NCBI GenBank assembly: GCA_937974135.1
Contig: CALJIH010000189.1
Location: forward strand, 1 to 5,744
Length of the DNA: 5,744 bases
Origin: an uncultured Cocleimonas sp.
Lineage (GTDB): Bacteria; Pseudomonadota; Gammaproteobacteria; Thiotrichales; Thiotrichaceae
Reading direction: 5' to 3'
Notes under the pieces: model-generated
Told to the model about the DNA's origin: nothing
The model's database searches: none
The model's input: the letters and a program-made list of their open reading frames with translations, nothing else
Translations under genes and position numbers: made by a program
In this document: positions 1-5,744 of the stretch, in pieces
Layout of the letters: each line of letters opens with the position of its first letter
How positions within the stretch are numbered: the stretch's first letter is position 1

Positions 1-166
1 ACAAGGAAAAATTATTGGTGATGCCGGTGATGGCGTTTTCTCTTACTTTACCTCAGGTACACTCAACTTAACTATGATTGCCCTAGTATTTTTATCCATC
101 GCATACAGTGCTTATTCTGAATCAAAAATGCGTAAAATGGCTTTGATAAATAAAGGAGATAAGTAA
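1..166 (+). CDS. tctA: TctA-like large permease subunit of a TTT transporter, C-terminal end only
   Basis: This is the tail of a gene that begins upstream of the window. Reading from base 2 gives 54 residues and a TAA stop at 164-166. The visible part has a short loop (KIIGDAGDGVFSYFTSG), one hydrophobic segment at about residues 21-38 of the fragment (LNLTMIALVFLSIAYSAY), and a basic tail ending in KGDK. That is what the end of a polytopic inner-membrane protein looks like. The fragment alone does not prove the family. The call rests on position: it is translationally coupled to a TctB-type small subunit, and in TTT systems TctA (about 500 residues, roughly 10-12 membrane segments) is encoded next to TctB. 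Its role would be the main translocation channel. It could in principle be another membrane protein. Confidence 0.7.
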   Translation, partial: QGKIIGDAGDGVFSYFTSGTLNLTMIALVFLSIAYSAYSESKMRKMALINKGDK

Positions 167-627
167 TGTCATTCTTTAAAGTTAAAGACAATATCACCGC
201 TTTCATTTCTTTATTAATAGGCATATTAGCGCTAATCACATCTTTTGTCGGTACCGATGCAGAGGTTTACTTATTCCCTCGAATTGCGGCCGTAATCATC
301 TTTGTGTTAGCAGTAGGTTTAATGATTCAAGCGCTGATAAATAGATCCACCGCAAAAGAAATGACTGCTCCATTAATTAACTGGAAAACATTATGGCCTG
401 CATTGGTAATTGGAGTGATTTATCTCATTTGCCTTGAAGTAGTTGGTTTTTATATTTCATCTTTTGTAGCGTTTTTTGCGATTGTCGCACTATACGGAAA
501 ACGCCATTTTTTAGACCCAAAGCGCGGAATTTTCAAGCTAGTGGTCGCTACCCTTTTCATGATAGTACTATTTTTACTATTCTGGAATTTATTGCATGTT
601 CGCACACCGACAGGATTTCTAATTTGA
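166..627 (+). CDS. tctB: TctB-like small permease subunit of a TTT transporter
   Basis: A 153-residue integral membrane protein of the TctB (DUF1468) family, the small inner-membrane subunit that works with TctA in secondary uptake of carboxylates or related anions received from a periplasmic binding protein. Hydrophobic segments lie at about residues 10-29, 39-58, 76-110 (long enough for two helices with a short break near Glu91) and 123-143, the usual TctB pattern. The FPRI motif at residues 37-40, just before the second helix, and the C-terminal LLHVRTPTG stretch (142-150, matching the family's LLxVxLPxG-like end) are typical. The start is well supported: AGGAG at 154-158 sits 7 nt upstream, and the ATG shares its A with the TAA of the preceding permease gene (TAATG). 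Coupled translation of the two membrane subunits is therefore likely. Length is normal for the family. The substrate cannot be read from this subunit. Confidence 0.88.
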   Translation: MSFFKVKDNITAFISLLIGILALITSFVGTDAEVYLFPRIAAVIIFVLAVGLMIQALINRSTAKEMTAPLINWKTLWPALVIGVIYLICLEVVGFYISSFVAFFAIVALYGKRHFLDPKRGIFKLVVATLFMIVLFLLFWNLLHVRTPTGFLI

Positions 628-694
628 ACTATAGTTTAGAGTGAAATGTCAGAAGAAACGGAAAAGTGAAAAATGCTTTCCACATCAATTCCTT

Positions 695-701
695 AAGGAG
701 G
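695..701 (+). promoter_or_regulatory. Strong ribosome binding site that sets the tctC start at 708
   Basis: AAGGAGG lies 6 nt before the ATG at 708, a near-perfect Shine-Dalgarno at ideal spacing. It rules against the longer in-frame GTG start at 666, which has no such site. It is the strongest such site in the window, fitting the high binding-protein output usually needed relative to membrane subunits. Confidence 0.85.
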
Positions 702-707
702 AAACCC

Positions 708-1700
708 ATGAGTAACGTATCTAAGAAACTAAAAATTATAGCAGGAGCTGCCTTATTAACACTTGGTGCAACATCATTATCTGCATTTGCAGATTATCCT
801 GAGCGTCCTATCGGCGTTATGGTTGCTTATAATCCAGGTGGCGCAACTGACTTCCAAGCGCGTATCGCAACCTTAGCATCAGCAAAAATGAAAGATGACA
901 AGCCACTATCTGTGGGCCAACCAATTTATGTTACAAACAAGCCGGGTGCTGGTGGTCGTAAAGGTTGGAACTGGTTCGCATCTAAAGCACCAAAAGATGG
1001 TTACATGATGGCGGCTTACAATGTACCTCATTTTATTGCGCAGTCTATCGTTTTTGATACTAAGTACAATATAGATAATCTAGAGCCAGTAGGTAACTGG
1101 GGAGCGGACCCAGCAGTACTCATCGTTGGTAAAGACAGCAAGTTTAACAACGTTAAAGATTTAGTTGATTTTGCTAAAGCAAACCCTGGAAAAGTAACAG
1201 TAAGTGGTGCAGGTAAGTTTGTAGGTCACCACATAGCGCATCTACAATTTGCTAAAGCATCTGGTGCAGATTTGAAATACGTTCCAGGAAAAGGTGGTGT
1301 TGGTGCAATGAAGCTAGTTAAAGGTGGTCAGGTAATGGCAGGTTTTAATAACCTATCTGATGCTGCTCGTGCGGGTGATGACATAAAAATATTGGCAGTT
1401 GCTGATTTAGAGCGTCATTCATTCTTACCAGACGTTCCAACGCTTAAAGAATCAGGTGTTGATGTTGATAACTCAAGTGTAAACTTCCGTGGCTTAATGG
1501 TTCCTAAAGGAACGCCACAAAACGTGATTGATCATCTAGCAGCTACCGTTCCAACTATGTTTACTGACAAAAAGACTTTAGGAAAGATGAAGTCGACAAA
1601 TTCACCGGTTAAAACAATGAATCGTGATGAAGTAATCGCAATGTGGAAAGAGCGTCAAGAAGCACTTTCTGTATTACTTGCTGATCTTAAAAAGAAGTAA
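708..1700 (+). CDS. tctC: TctC/Bug-family periplasmic solute-binding protein of the TTT transporter
   Basis: A 330-residue secreted binding protein that would capture a small anion in the periplasm and deliver it to TctAB. A Sec signal peptide is clear: basic start (KKLK at 6-9), hydrophobic core about 10-25, and an AFA cleavage site giving a mature N terminus at Asp29 (DYPERP, the usual start of Bug proteins). Family landmarks are in order: the first ligand loop YNPGGATD (41-48), NKPGAGG (77-83), APKDGYM (94-100), LVDFAKANPGKVTVSGAG (152-169), KGGQV near 205-209, ILAVADLERHSFLPDVPT (228-245) and VPKGTPQNV (265-273). Length is normal. The loop after PGAGG reads RKGWNWF (84-90), with two basic and two Trp residues where many Bug proteins have small or neutral ones; a link to the ligand is inference. 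An in-frame GTG at 666 would add 14 residues ahead of the signal peptide and is not favoured. Sulfoacetate as ligand is inferred only from the downstream genes. Confidence 0.92.
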   Translation: MSNVSKKLKIIAGAALLTLGATSLSAFADYPERPIGVMVAYNPGGATDFQARIATLASAKMKDDKPLSVGQPIYVTNKPGAGGRKGWNWFASKAPKDGYMMAAYNVPHFIAQSIVFDTKYNIDNLEPVGNWGADPAVLIVGKDSKFNNVKDLVDFAKANPGKVTVSGAGKFVGHHIAHLQFAKASGADLKYVPGKGGVGAMKLVKGGQVMAGFNNLSDAARAGDDIKILAVADLERHSFLPDVPTLKESGVDVDNSSVNFRGLMVPKGTPQNVIDHLAATVPTMFTDKKTLGKMKSTNSPVKTMNRDEVIAMWKERQEALSVLLADLKKK

Positions 1701-1718
1701 TTTAGACAGTGAAAAGTT

Positions 1719-1743
1719 GACTGGTGGTTTCTAACCATCAGTC
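1719..1743 (+). terminator. Hairpin after tctC, candidate attenuator or weak terminator
   Basis: Arms GACTGGTGGTT (1719-1729) and AACCATCAGTC (1733-1743) pair over 11 positions, with one G-U wobble and a 3-nt loop (TCT). The stem begins 19 nt after the tctC stop. The bases that follow are TTCTCAT, not a solid T run, so full intrinsic termination is doubtful. Partial termination, or protection of the upstream transporter mRNA from 3' decay, fits better. Confidence 0.45.
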
Positions 1744-1788
1744 TTCTCATGAAGGTAAAGTAATACCAATAAGAAATAGAAAATAATT

Positions 1789-1801
1789 TTCGAATTTCGA
1801 A
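1789..1801. repeat. Tandem TTCGAA motif
   Basis: TTCGAATTTCGAA consists of two copies of the palindromic hexamer TTCGAA separated by one T. It partly overlaps the left arm of the inverted repeat at 1799-1827. It could be part of an operator, but I cannot match it to a known regulator and it may be chance in AT-rich DNA. Confidence 0.3.
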
Positions 1802-1827
1802 TGATTAAACAAAGACTTTAATTATTC
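1799..1827. promoter_or_regulatory. AT-rich 11-bp inverted repeat, candidate operator upstream of sauS
   Basis: Left arm GAATGATTAAA (1799-1809) and right arm TTTAATTATTC (1817-1827) are reverse complements at 10 of 11 positions (the exception is G1803 against T1823), separated by 7 nt (CAAAGAC). The centre is about 50 bp upstream of the sauS ATG, a plausible operator distance. The arms are nearly all A/T, so an RNA stem would be weak, and binding by a dimeric regulator is the more natural reading. Which regulator is unknown, as none is encoded in the window. Confidence 0.4.
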
Positions 1828-1863
1828 ACCATTAATCTTAAATCTCAATTTACATCCAAAACT

Positions 1864-3294
1864 ATGGCTAAAAACGAACCAGTAGCGACTTCAACAGCAG
1901 TCAGCGAGCTCGTAGCTCGTGCTCGAAAAGCACAAGCTATTATCAATGATTACACCCAAGAACAAGTGGACGAAATCGTTACTGCATTGGGCTGGAGCAT
2001 TATTAATCCTGAGCATAATAAAGAACTCGCGACTATGTCTGTTGCAGATACAGGATTGGGTAACGTTGAAGATAAGATTACAAAAAATCACCGCAAAACA
2101 TTAGGTCTTTTACGGGATTTAGAAGGCACAAAAACAGTCGGTGTTATCTCTGAAGACCCAAGTAAAGGTTTAATCGAAATAGCTCGACCTGTGGGGGTTG
2201 TGGGCGCAATAGTACCATCGACAAACCCCGCTGCAACTCCTGCGAATAAAACCATCAACGCGATCAAATGCCGCAATGCTATTATCATCGCGCCTTCACC
2301 AAAAGGTGCGAGTAGTTGTAAACGTTTAGTGGAGTTTATGCATGCCGAGTTAGAACGTATTGGTGCACCAATAGATTTAGTCCAACACTTACCCTTCCCT
2401 ATCAATAAAGCTGATACACAACAACTCATGCGTGAAGTTGATCTAGTGGTAGCTACTGGCTCACAAAACAATATTCGAGATGCCTACGCCTGCGGTTCAC
2501 CTGCGGTTGGTGTTGGTGCAGGCAATGTGGTGTCCATCGTCGATGAAACGGCAGATTTGAATGCTGCTGCTGCAAAAATCGTGGCTTCGAAATCATTTGA
2601 TAATGCCACCAGTTGCTCCTCAGAAAATCACCTAGTGGTGGTTGATGCAGTATTCGATGAGATGATGGCTGCACTCGCTGAAAATCATGCCATATGGGTC
2701 GAAGGAGAAAACAGAGACAAGGTCATATCGAATCTGTTTCCCGAAGGCAGATTAAGCTCGACGTTAATCGCAAAAAAAGCGCATGAAATGGCAACTACTT
2801 GTGACATTGATACGCCTAATGCTGATAAAGCCAAAGTACTTGTTGTTGAAAATACGGGAATTGGGCCAGATCATCCCTTAACTGGTGAAAAGTTATCTCC
2901 AGTACTCGCCTTATATCGTGCTAAAGACTTTGATGATGCAAAAAGAATCACCGATGAAATCATGGCATATATGGGCCGTGGTCATTCGATCAGCATCCAC
3001 ACCAATACACAAGATAGACCCTTAGATTTAGGTTTAAATCTTCCAACTTGCCGCGTGATTGTTAATCAAGCGCATTGTTTTGCCACGGGTGGTAGTTTTG
3101 ATAACGGTTTGCCCTTCTCTCTTTCTATGGGTTGTGGTACTTGGGGTAATAACAATATGTCTGACAATATGAATTACAAAAATTATATGAATACCACTCG
3201 AATTTCACGAGCGATTCCGGTGAATCAGCCTTCATTAGATTCTGTGTTTGGTGATTACTGGAAACAACACAGTATCGATGCCGTGAGTGAATGA
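1864..3294 (+). CDS. sauS: CoA-acylating aldehyde dehydrogenase, probable sulfoacetaldehyde dehydrogenase SauS
   Basis: A 476-residue soluble enzyme of the acylating aldehyde dehydrogenase superfamily. In the proposed pathway it reduces sulfoacetyl-CoA to sulfoacetaldehyde using NAD(P)H. Visible landmarks: the N-terminal helical region (10-85), the nucleotide-binding segment ARPVGVVGAIVPSTNP (107-122), TGSQNNIRDAYACG (198-211) leading into the GVGAGN loop (216-221) typical of the AdhE-type acylating group, and the catalytic cysteine Cys251 in FDNATSCSSEN (245-255), equivalent to the ICASEQ site of AdhE. The C-terminal segment GCGTWGNNNMSDN (423-435) matches the GCGSWGGN-type end of this group. 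Unlike AdhE there is no fused iron-dependent alcohol dehydrogenase domain. The ATG at 1864 has no Shine-Dalgarno but is followed by an A-rich codon (AAA as codon 3), and no better start is nearby. The adjoining acyl-CoA ligase and Pta favour SauS over acetaldehyde or propionaldehyde dehydrogenase. The family is certain; the substrate is inferred. Confidence 0.85.
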   Translation: MAKNEPVATSTAVSELVARARKAQAIINDYTQEQVDEIVTALGWSIINPEHNKELATMSVADTGLGNVEDKITKNHRKTLGLLRDLEGTKTVGVISEDPSKGLIEIARPVGVVGAIVPSTNPAATPANKTINAIKCRNAIIIAPSPKGASSCKRLVEFMHAELERIGAPIDLVQHLPFPINKADTQQLMREVDLVVATGSQNNIRDAYACGSPAVGVGAGNVVSIVDETADLNAAAAKIVASKSFDNATSCSSENHLVVVDAVFDEMMAALAENHAIWVEGENRDKVISNLFPEGRLSSTLIAKKAHEMATTCDIDTPNADKAKVLVVENTGIGPDHPLTGEKLSPVLALYRAKDFDDAKRITDEIMAYMGRGHSISIHTNTQDRPLDLGLNLPTCRVIVNQAHCFATGGSFDNGLPFSLSMGCGTWGNNNMSDNMNYKNYMNTTRISRAIPVNQPSLDSVFGDYWKQHSIDAVSE

Positions 3295-3313
3295 ACAATA
3301 GCTAAACGCTAAA

Positions 3314-3326
3314 AAGGAGTAAGGAG
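3314..3326 (+). promoter_or_regulatory. Tandem Shine-Dalgarno before sauT
   Basis: AAGGAG occurs twice, at 3314-3319 and 3321-3326, in the 37-nt gap between sauS and sauT. The second copy is 5 nt from the ATG at 3332 and is the likely working site. The first is 12 nt away and could act as a standby site. It supports ATG 3332 as the start. Confidence 0.7.
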
Positions 3327-3331
3327 CAAGC

Positions 3332-4846
3332 ATGCAAAGCGTAAAAGAAATTATCGATCGAGGTGCTAAAAATCATCCTGAACGACTATTCCTATTAGCG
3401 ACCGAGAGTGGTGGCAAGCAATGCACTTGGGCTGAATTACAGCAGACATCTCAGCAAATCAGTACCCTACTCGATAATGAAGGTATTAAAGAAGGTGAAA
3501 CCGTTTCATTCATTTTAGATAATGGCTATTGGACGACATTATTGTTACTCGGAGTGATGTACAGTAACCGAGTCATTTTGGCATTGAATGCCTTAAGTGG
3601 CTCAGAAGCTTTAGCTTATGTCACCGATCATTCTGATGCCAAATTGATATTTGCAAATAAAAAATATCTTGAAAAATTCGCAGCTGTTTTTAAACAATTA
3701 CCAAACTCAACTCATATTATTGAAACAGATGAAAACGATGGTTTGAGTGTTTCACTCCCCCATGCAAATATAAATGGCAGTGAACCTAGCGAAGATGATA
3801 TTGCAATTTTAATGTACACCTCGGGCACCACCGGTAAACCCAAAGGCGTATTATTATCAAACAAAAATGTGATTGCAGGTGGGCGTAATACTGCGGTAGC
3901 CCATAATATTGATGAAACCGATATCGCGATGTGCGTTTTGCCGTTGTTTCATATTAACGCGCAAATGGTTTCTGTTATGGGTGCTTTATACAGTGGTGGT
4001 CAGCTGGTTGTAGCGCCTAAATTCAGCGCGAGTAAGTTTTGGCATGACATGGCTGAATACAAATGTACATGGTTCAGCATCGTCCCAACAATTATCTCTT
4101 ATCTGATCGAACATGATGCAGAAGGTGTATCTGATAAGAAAATGTCAGCAATAAAATCAATCGTTAAATTTGGTCGTTCGGCCTCCGCCGCTCTATCTCC
4201 CGCAAAGCATAAAGCCTTCGAAGATCGTTTTGGCATACATATTGTAGAAACCATGGGTTTAACCGAAACAGCCGCGCAAATTTTATCAAACCCAATGCCT
4301 CCTGCTGAATTTAAATATGGCTCACCAGGTAAAGCTTATGGTAACGAAGCTAAGATTATCAATGACGATGGTAGCGATGCACCAATAAATAAAATTGGTG
4401 AGTTAATGATTCGTGGTGATAACGTGATGCAGGGATATTATAAAAATCCAGAAGTAACAGCAGATACTATTACTCAAGATGGTTGGCTTCACACAGGAGA
4501 TTTAGCCTATGAAGATGAAGATGGTTTTTTCTTTATCACGGGTCGTCTCAAAGAATTGATCATCAAAGGTGGTGAGAACATCGCACCGCGTGAAATCGAC
4601 GACATTCTCTATGGTCACCCAGCAGTTCTAGAAGCTGCCGCATTTGGTATAGACGATGAACATTATGGCCAAGAAGTCATGGCATCTGTCGCGCTATGCC
4701 CCGGAATGGAAGTCAGTTGTGAAGAACTTCAAGATTTATGCATCGAAAAACTTGGCAAATACAAAGCACCTAAAAATATTTCAATAATGGATGAACTCCC
4801 TAAAGGACCTTCTGGTAAAATACAGCGTTTAAAACTCAGTGCGTAA
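3332..4846 (+). CDS. sauT: AMP-forming acyl-CoA ligase, probable sulfoacetate-CoA ligase SauT
   Basis: A 504-residue member of the ANL adenylate-forming superfamily. It would activate a carboxylate with ATP to an acyl-adenylate and then transfer it to CoA; here the expected substrate is sulfoacetate, giving sulfoacetyl-CoA in the cytoplasm. All core motifs are present: the phosphate loop YTSGTTGKPKG (162-172), LPLFHINA (203-210), GLTET (309-313), the ATP-ribose motif GWLHTGD (384-390), the hinge and A8 region GRLKELIIKGGENIAP (404-419), and the C-terminal catalytic lysine Lys496 in GPSGKIQR (492-499). Nothing is missing, so it should be active. It resembles the coumarate/oxalate-CoA ligase branch in length and layout. 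The 37-nt spacing to sauS and the 23-nt spacing to pta indicate one transcript. Substrate assignment is by context: ligase next to a SauS-like acylating dehydrogenase matches the sauS-sauT pair known from sulfoacetate degradation. Another short-chain acid cannot be excluded from sequence alone. Confidence 0.8.
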   Translation: MQSVKEIIDRGAKNHPERLFLLATESGGKQCTWAELQQTSQQISTLLDNEGIKEGETVSFILDNGYWTTLLLLGVMYSNRVILALNALSGSEALAYVTDHSDAKLIFANKKYLEKFAAVFKQLPNSTHIIETDENDGLSVSLPHANINGSEPSEDDIAILMYTSGTTGKPKGVLLSNKNVIAGGRNTAVAHNIDETDIAMCVLPLFHINAQMVSVMGALYSGGQLVVAPKFSASKFWHDMAEYKCTWFSIVPTIISYLIEHDAEGVSDKKMSAIKSIVKFGRSASAALSPAKHKAFEDRFGIHIVETMGLTETAAQILSNPMPPAEFKYGSPGKAYGNEAKIINDDGSDAPINKIGELMIRGDNVMQGYYKNPEVTADTITQDGWLHTGDLAYEDEDGFFFITGRLKELIIKGGENIAPREIDDILYGHPAVLEAAAFGIDDEHYGQEVMASVALCPGMEVSCEELQDLCIEKLGKYKAPKNISIMDELPKGPSGKIQRLKLSA

Positions 4847-4869
4847 CTATCAACGCTTTATTTACCATT

Positions 4870-5744
4870 ATGTCTAAAACACCTACACCAGATTTCATCA
4901 AACTTGCACAACAAGTTAAACGCCACATTATTCTGCCAGAAAGTAATGATGATCGTATTTTAGAGGCAGCCGTCGAATCCGATCAACAGAATATCGTTGC
5001 AATCACTCTGCTTGGTAAAGCAGAAGACGTTATCAAACGATTAAATGAACTCAAGCTTAGCCTGGGAAATATTCAAATCGTTGATCCAAATGATGATGCC
5101 AATCCAAAAAATAAAGCATATGCGGAGATTCTTTACGAACGTCGCAAACACAAAGGCATGACACTAGAAGAGGCCGCAAAACTCAGCAAGAACCCTTTAT
5201 ATTATGGTGATTTGATGGTTAAAGCTGGCGATGCCGATGCTTGTGTTGCAGGAGTGATTAATTCTACCGGTAATGTTATTCGTGCCGCTTTACATGTCTT
5301 AGGTACTAAATCGAAAACCACACGCCTTTCTAGTTTTTTCATCATGTTGAATGATAAACCTGAGGTTCCTAGTCCCATTGTTTTTGCTGATTGTGCGATT
5401 AATATCGATCCTGATGCTGAAATTTTAGCGGATATTGCTGCACAAAGCTCAGAGAATGCTGTGTCATTACTTGGTATAGAACCAAAAGTTGCAATGTTGT
5501 CATTCTCAACCAATGCCAGTGCACAACATGCTCAAGTGGATAAAGTGCGTGGTGCTGTTGAAATTCTCAATAAAGAATACCCTGAGCTAAATGTTATTGG
5601 TGACGTCCAATTTGATGCGGCATTCTCAAATGATGTACTCAATGTAAAATGGAAAGGCAACGACTTCGATGCACCTGCTAATATCTACGTTTTTCCATCA
5701 TTAGAAGCGGGGAATATTGGTTATAAAATTGCAGAACGTATTGG
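4870..5744 (+). CDS. pta: Phosphate acetyltransferase, short form, cut by the window end
   Basis: This gene runs off the window after 291 complete codons, so the C terminus (roughly 35-45 residues by family length) is not seen. It is a single-domain phosphate acetyl/butyryl transferase, without the N-terminal regulatory domains of long E. coli-type Pta. The role here is acetyl phosphate plus CoA to acetyl-CoA plus phosphate. Motifs in order: ILPESNDDRILEAA (20-34), NPLYYGDLMVKAGDADACVAG (108-128), GTKSKT then SSFFIM (145-159), FADCAINIDP (172-181), LSFSTNASA (210-218), VDKVRGAVE (223-231), GDVQFDAA (244-251) and VFPSLEAGNIGYK (274-286). The ATG at 4870 lies 23 nt after the sauT stop with no Shine-Dalgarno, yet it is the only start that keeps the conserved N terminus. 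Pta genes commonly sit beside xsc in sulfonate degraders, where Xsc supplies acetyl phosphate. The antisense open frame at 5202-5513 is a shadow. Confidence 0.93.
   Translation, partial: MSKTPTPDFIKLAQQVKRHIILPESNDDRILEAAVESDQQNIVAITLLGKAEDVIKRLNELKLSLGNIQIVDPNDDANPKNKAYAEILYERRKHKGMTLEEAAKLSKNPLYYGDLMVKAGDADACVAGVINSTGNVIRAALHVLGTKSKTTRLSSFFIMLNDKPEVPSPIVFADCAINIDPDAEILADIAAQSSENAVSLLGIEPKVAMLSFSTNASAQHAQVDKVRGAVEILNKEYPELNVIGDVQFDAAFSNDVLNVKWKGNDFDAPANIYVFPSLEAGNIGYKIAERI

Larger units (their letters stand above)
1701..1863 (+). other. 163-bp structured AT-rich gap between transporter and catabolic genes
   Basis: This is the longest non-coding stretch in the window. It contains a GC-richer hairpin (1719-1743), a tandem TTCGAA motif (1789-1801) and an AT-rich 11-bp inverted repeat (1799-1827), listed separately. 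The final 36 bases before the next gene are A/T-rich with no Shine-Dalgarno. I see no convincing sigma-70 -35/-10 pair and no sigma-54 GG-N10-GC element, though a weak promoter in so AT-rich a sequence cannot be excluded. No small ORF with a credible ribosome site was found. The arrangement suggests a regulatory boundary, with the transporter and enzyme genes possibly expressed at different levels. Confidence 0.6.

Noticed and set aside
660..704. Competing stems: TTTCC (677-681) can pair with GGAAA at 660-664 or at 700-704 next to the tctC ribosome site
   Set aside because: Only 5 base pairs each with long loops; too weak to claim an RNA switch.
666..707. In-frame GTG extension of tctC adding 14 residues
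   Set aside because: No Shine-Dalgarno precedes 666, the ATG at 708 has AAGGAGG at 6 nt, and the signal peptide begins naturally at 708.
1761..1770. TAATACCAAT, reminiscent of ends of small intergenic repeats in some marine gammaproteobacteria
   Set aside because: There is a single short copy with no matching partner end in the window, so no repeat element can be supported.
1891..2674. Minus-strand and alternate-frame open frames inside sauS (1891-2091, 1919-2104, 2088-2471, 2453-2674)
   Set aside because: They lie wholly within a full-length enzyme gene with clear motifs, encode no recognisable protein pattern, and are shadows of its coding bias.
1864..3294. Reading the dehydrogenase as a plain acetaldehyde or propanediol/ethanolamine-type enzyme
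   Set aside because: No microcompartment genes, encapsulation context or fused alcohol dehydrogenase is present, and the ligase-Pta neighbours fit SauS better. It remains the main alternative until the substrate is tested.
4841..4856. Small hairpin GCGT...ACGC followed by T-rich sequence at the end of sauT
   Set aside because: The stem is only 4 bp and the next gene starts 14 nt later, so it is not a credible terminator.
5202..5513. Minus-strand 103-codon open frame inside pta
   Set aside because: The plus strand here encodes conserved Pta motifs, including FADCAINIDP and SSFFIM, so the antisense frame is a shadow.

Overview
The window is a compact, same-strand (+) gene cluster from an AT-rich proteobacterium, most likely a marine gammaproteobacterium. 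That assignment is inferred from visibly low GC, good Shine-Dalgarno (SD) sites on several genes, and a gene set typical of Proteobacteria that use organosulfonates. I recognise no sequence that fixes the genus.

Layout: bases 1-166 hold the C-terminal tail of a large membrane permease (TctA-like). It overlaps by one base with the small permease subunit TctB (166-627). The periplasmic solute-binding protein TctC follows (708-1700). Together these form a tripartite tricarboxylate transporter (TTT) for a small organic anion. A 163-bp gap (1701-1863) carries two separate 11-bp inverted repeats, the only substantial non-coding structure in the window. Next come a CoA-acylating aldehyde dehydrogenase resembling sulfoacetaldehyde dehydrogenase SauS (1864-3294), an AMP-forming acyl-CoA ligase in the position of sulfoacetate-CoA ligase SauT (3332-4846), and a short-form phosphate acetyltransferase Pta (from 4870, cut by the window edge).

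How they fit together: the best reading is a sulfoacetate uptake and degradation operon. The TTT system would import sulfoacetate. SauT would activate it to sulfoacetyl-CoA, and SauS would reduce that to sulfoacetaldehyde. Sulfoacetaldehyde acetyltransferase (Xsc, not in the window) would split the aldehyde with phosphate into sulfite and acetyl phosphate, and Pta would convert acetyl phosphate to acetyl-CoA for central metabolism. The enzyme families are clear from motifs. The sulfonate substrate is inferred from the combination of genes, and finding xsc just outside the window would be the decisive support.

No RNA genes, insertion sequences, CRISPR arrays or attachment sites were seen. The parts seem to belong to a known pathway type. 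The less expected points are the TTT uptake system with its gene order, the structured gap that separates transport from catabolism, and the alternation of strong-SD and SD-less starts.
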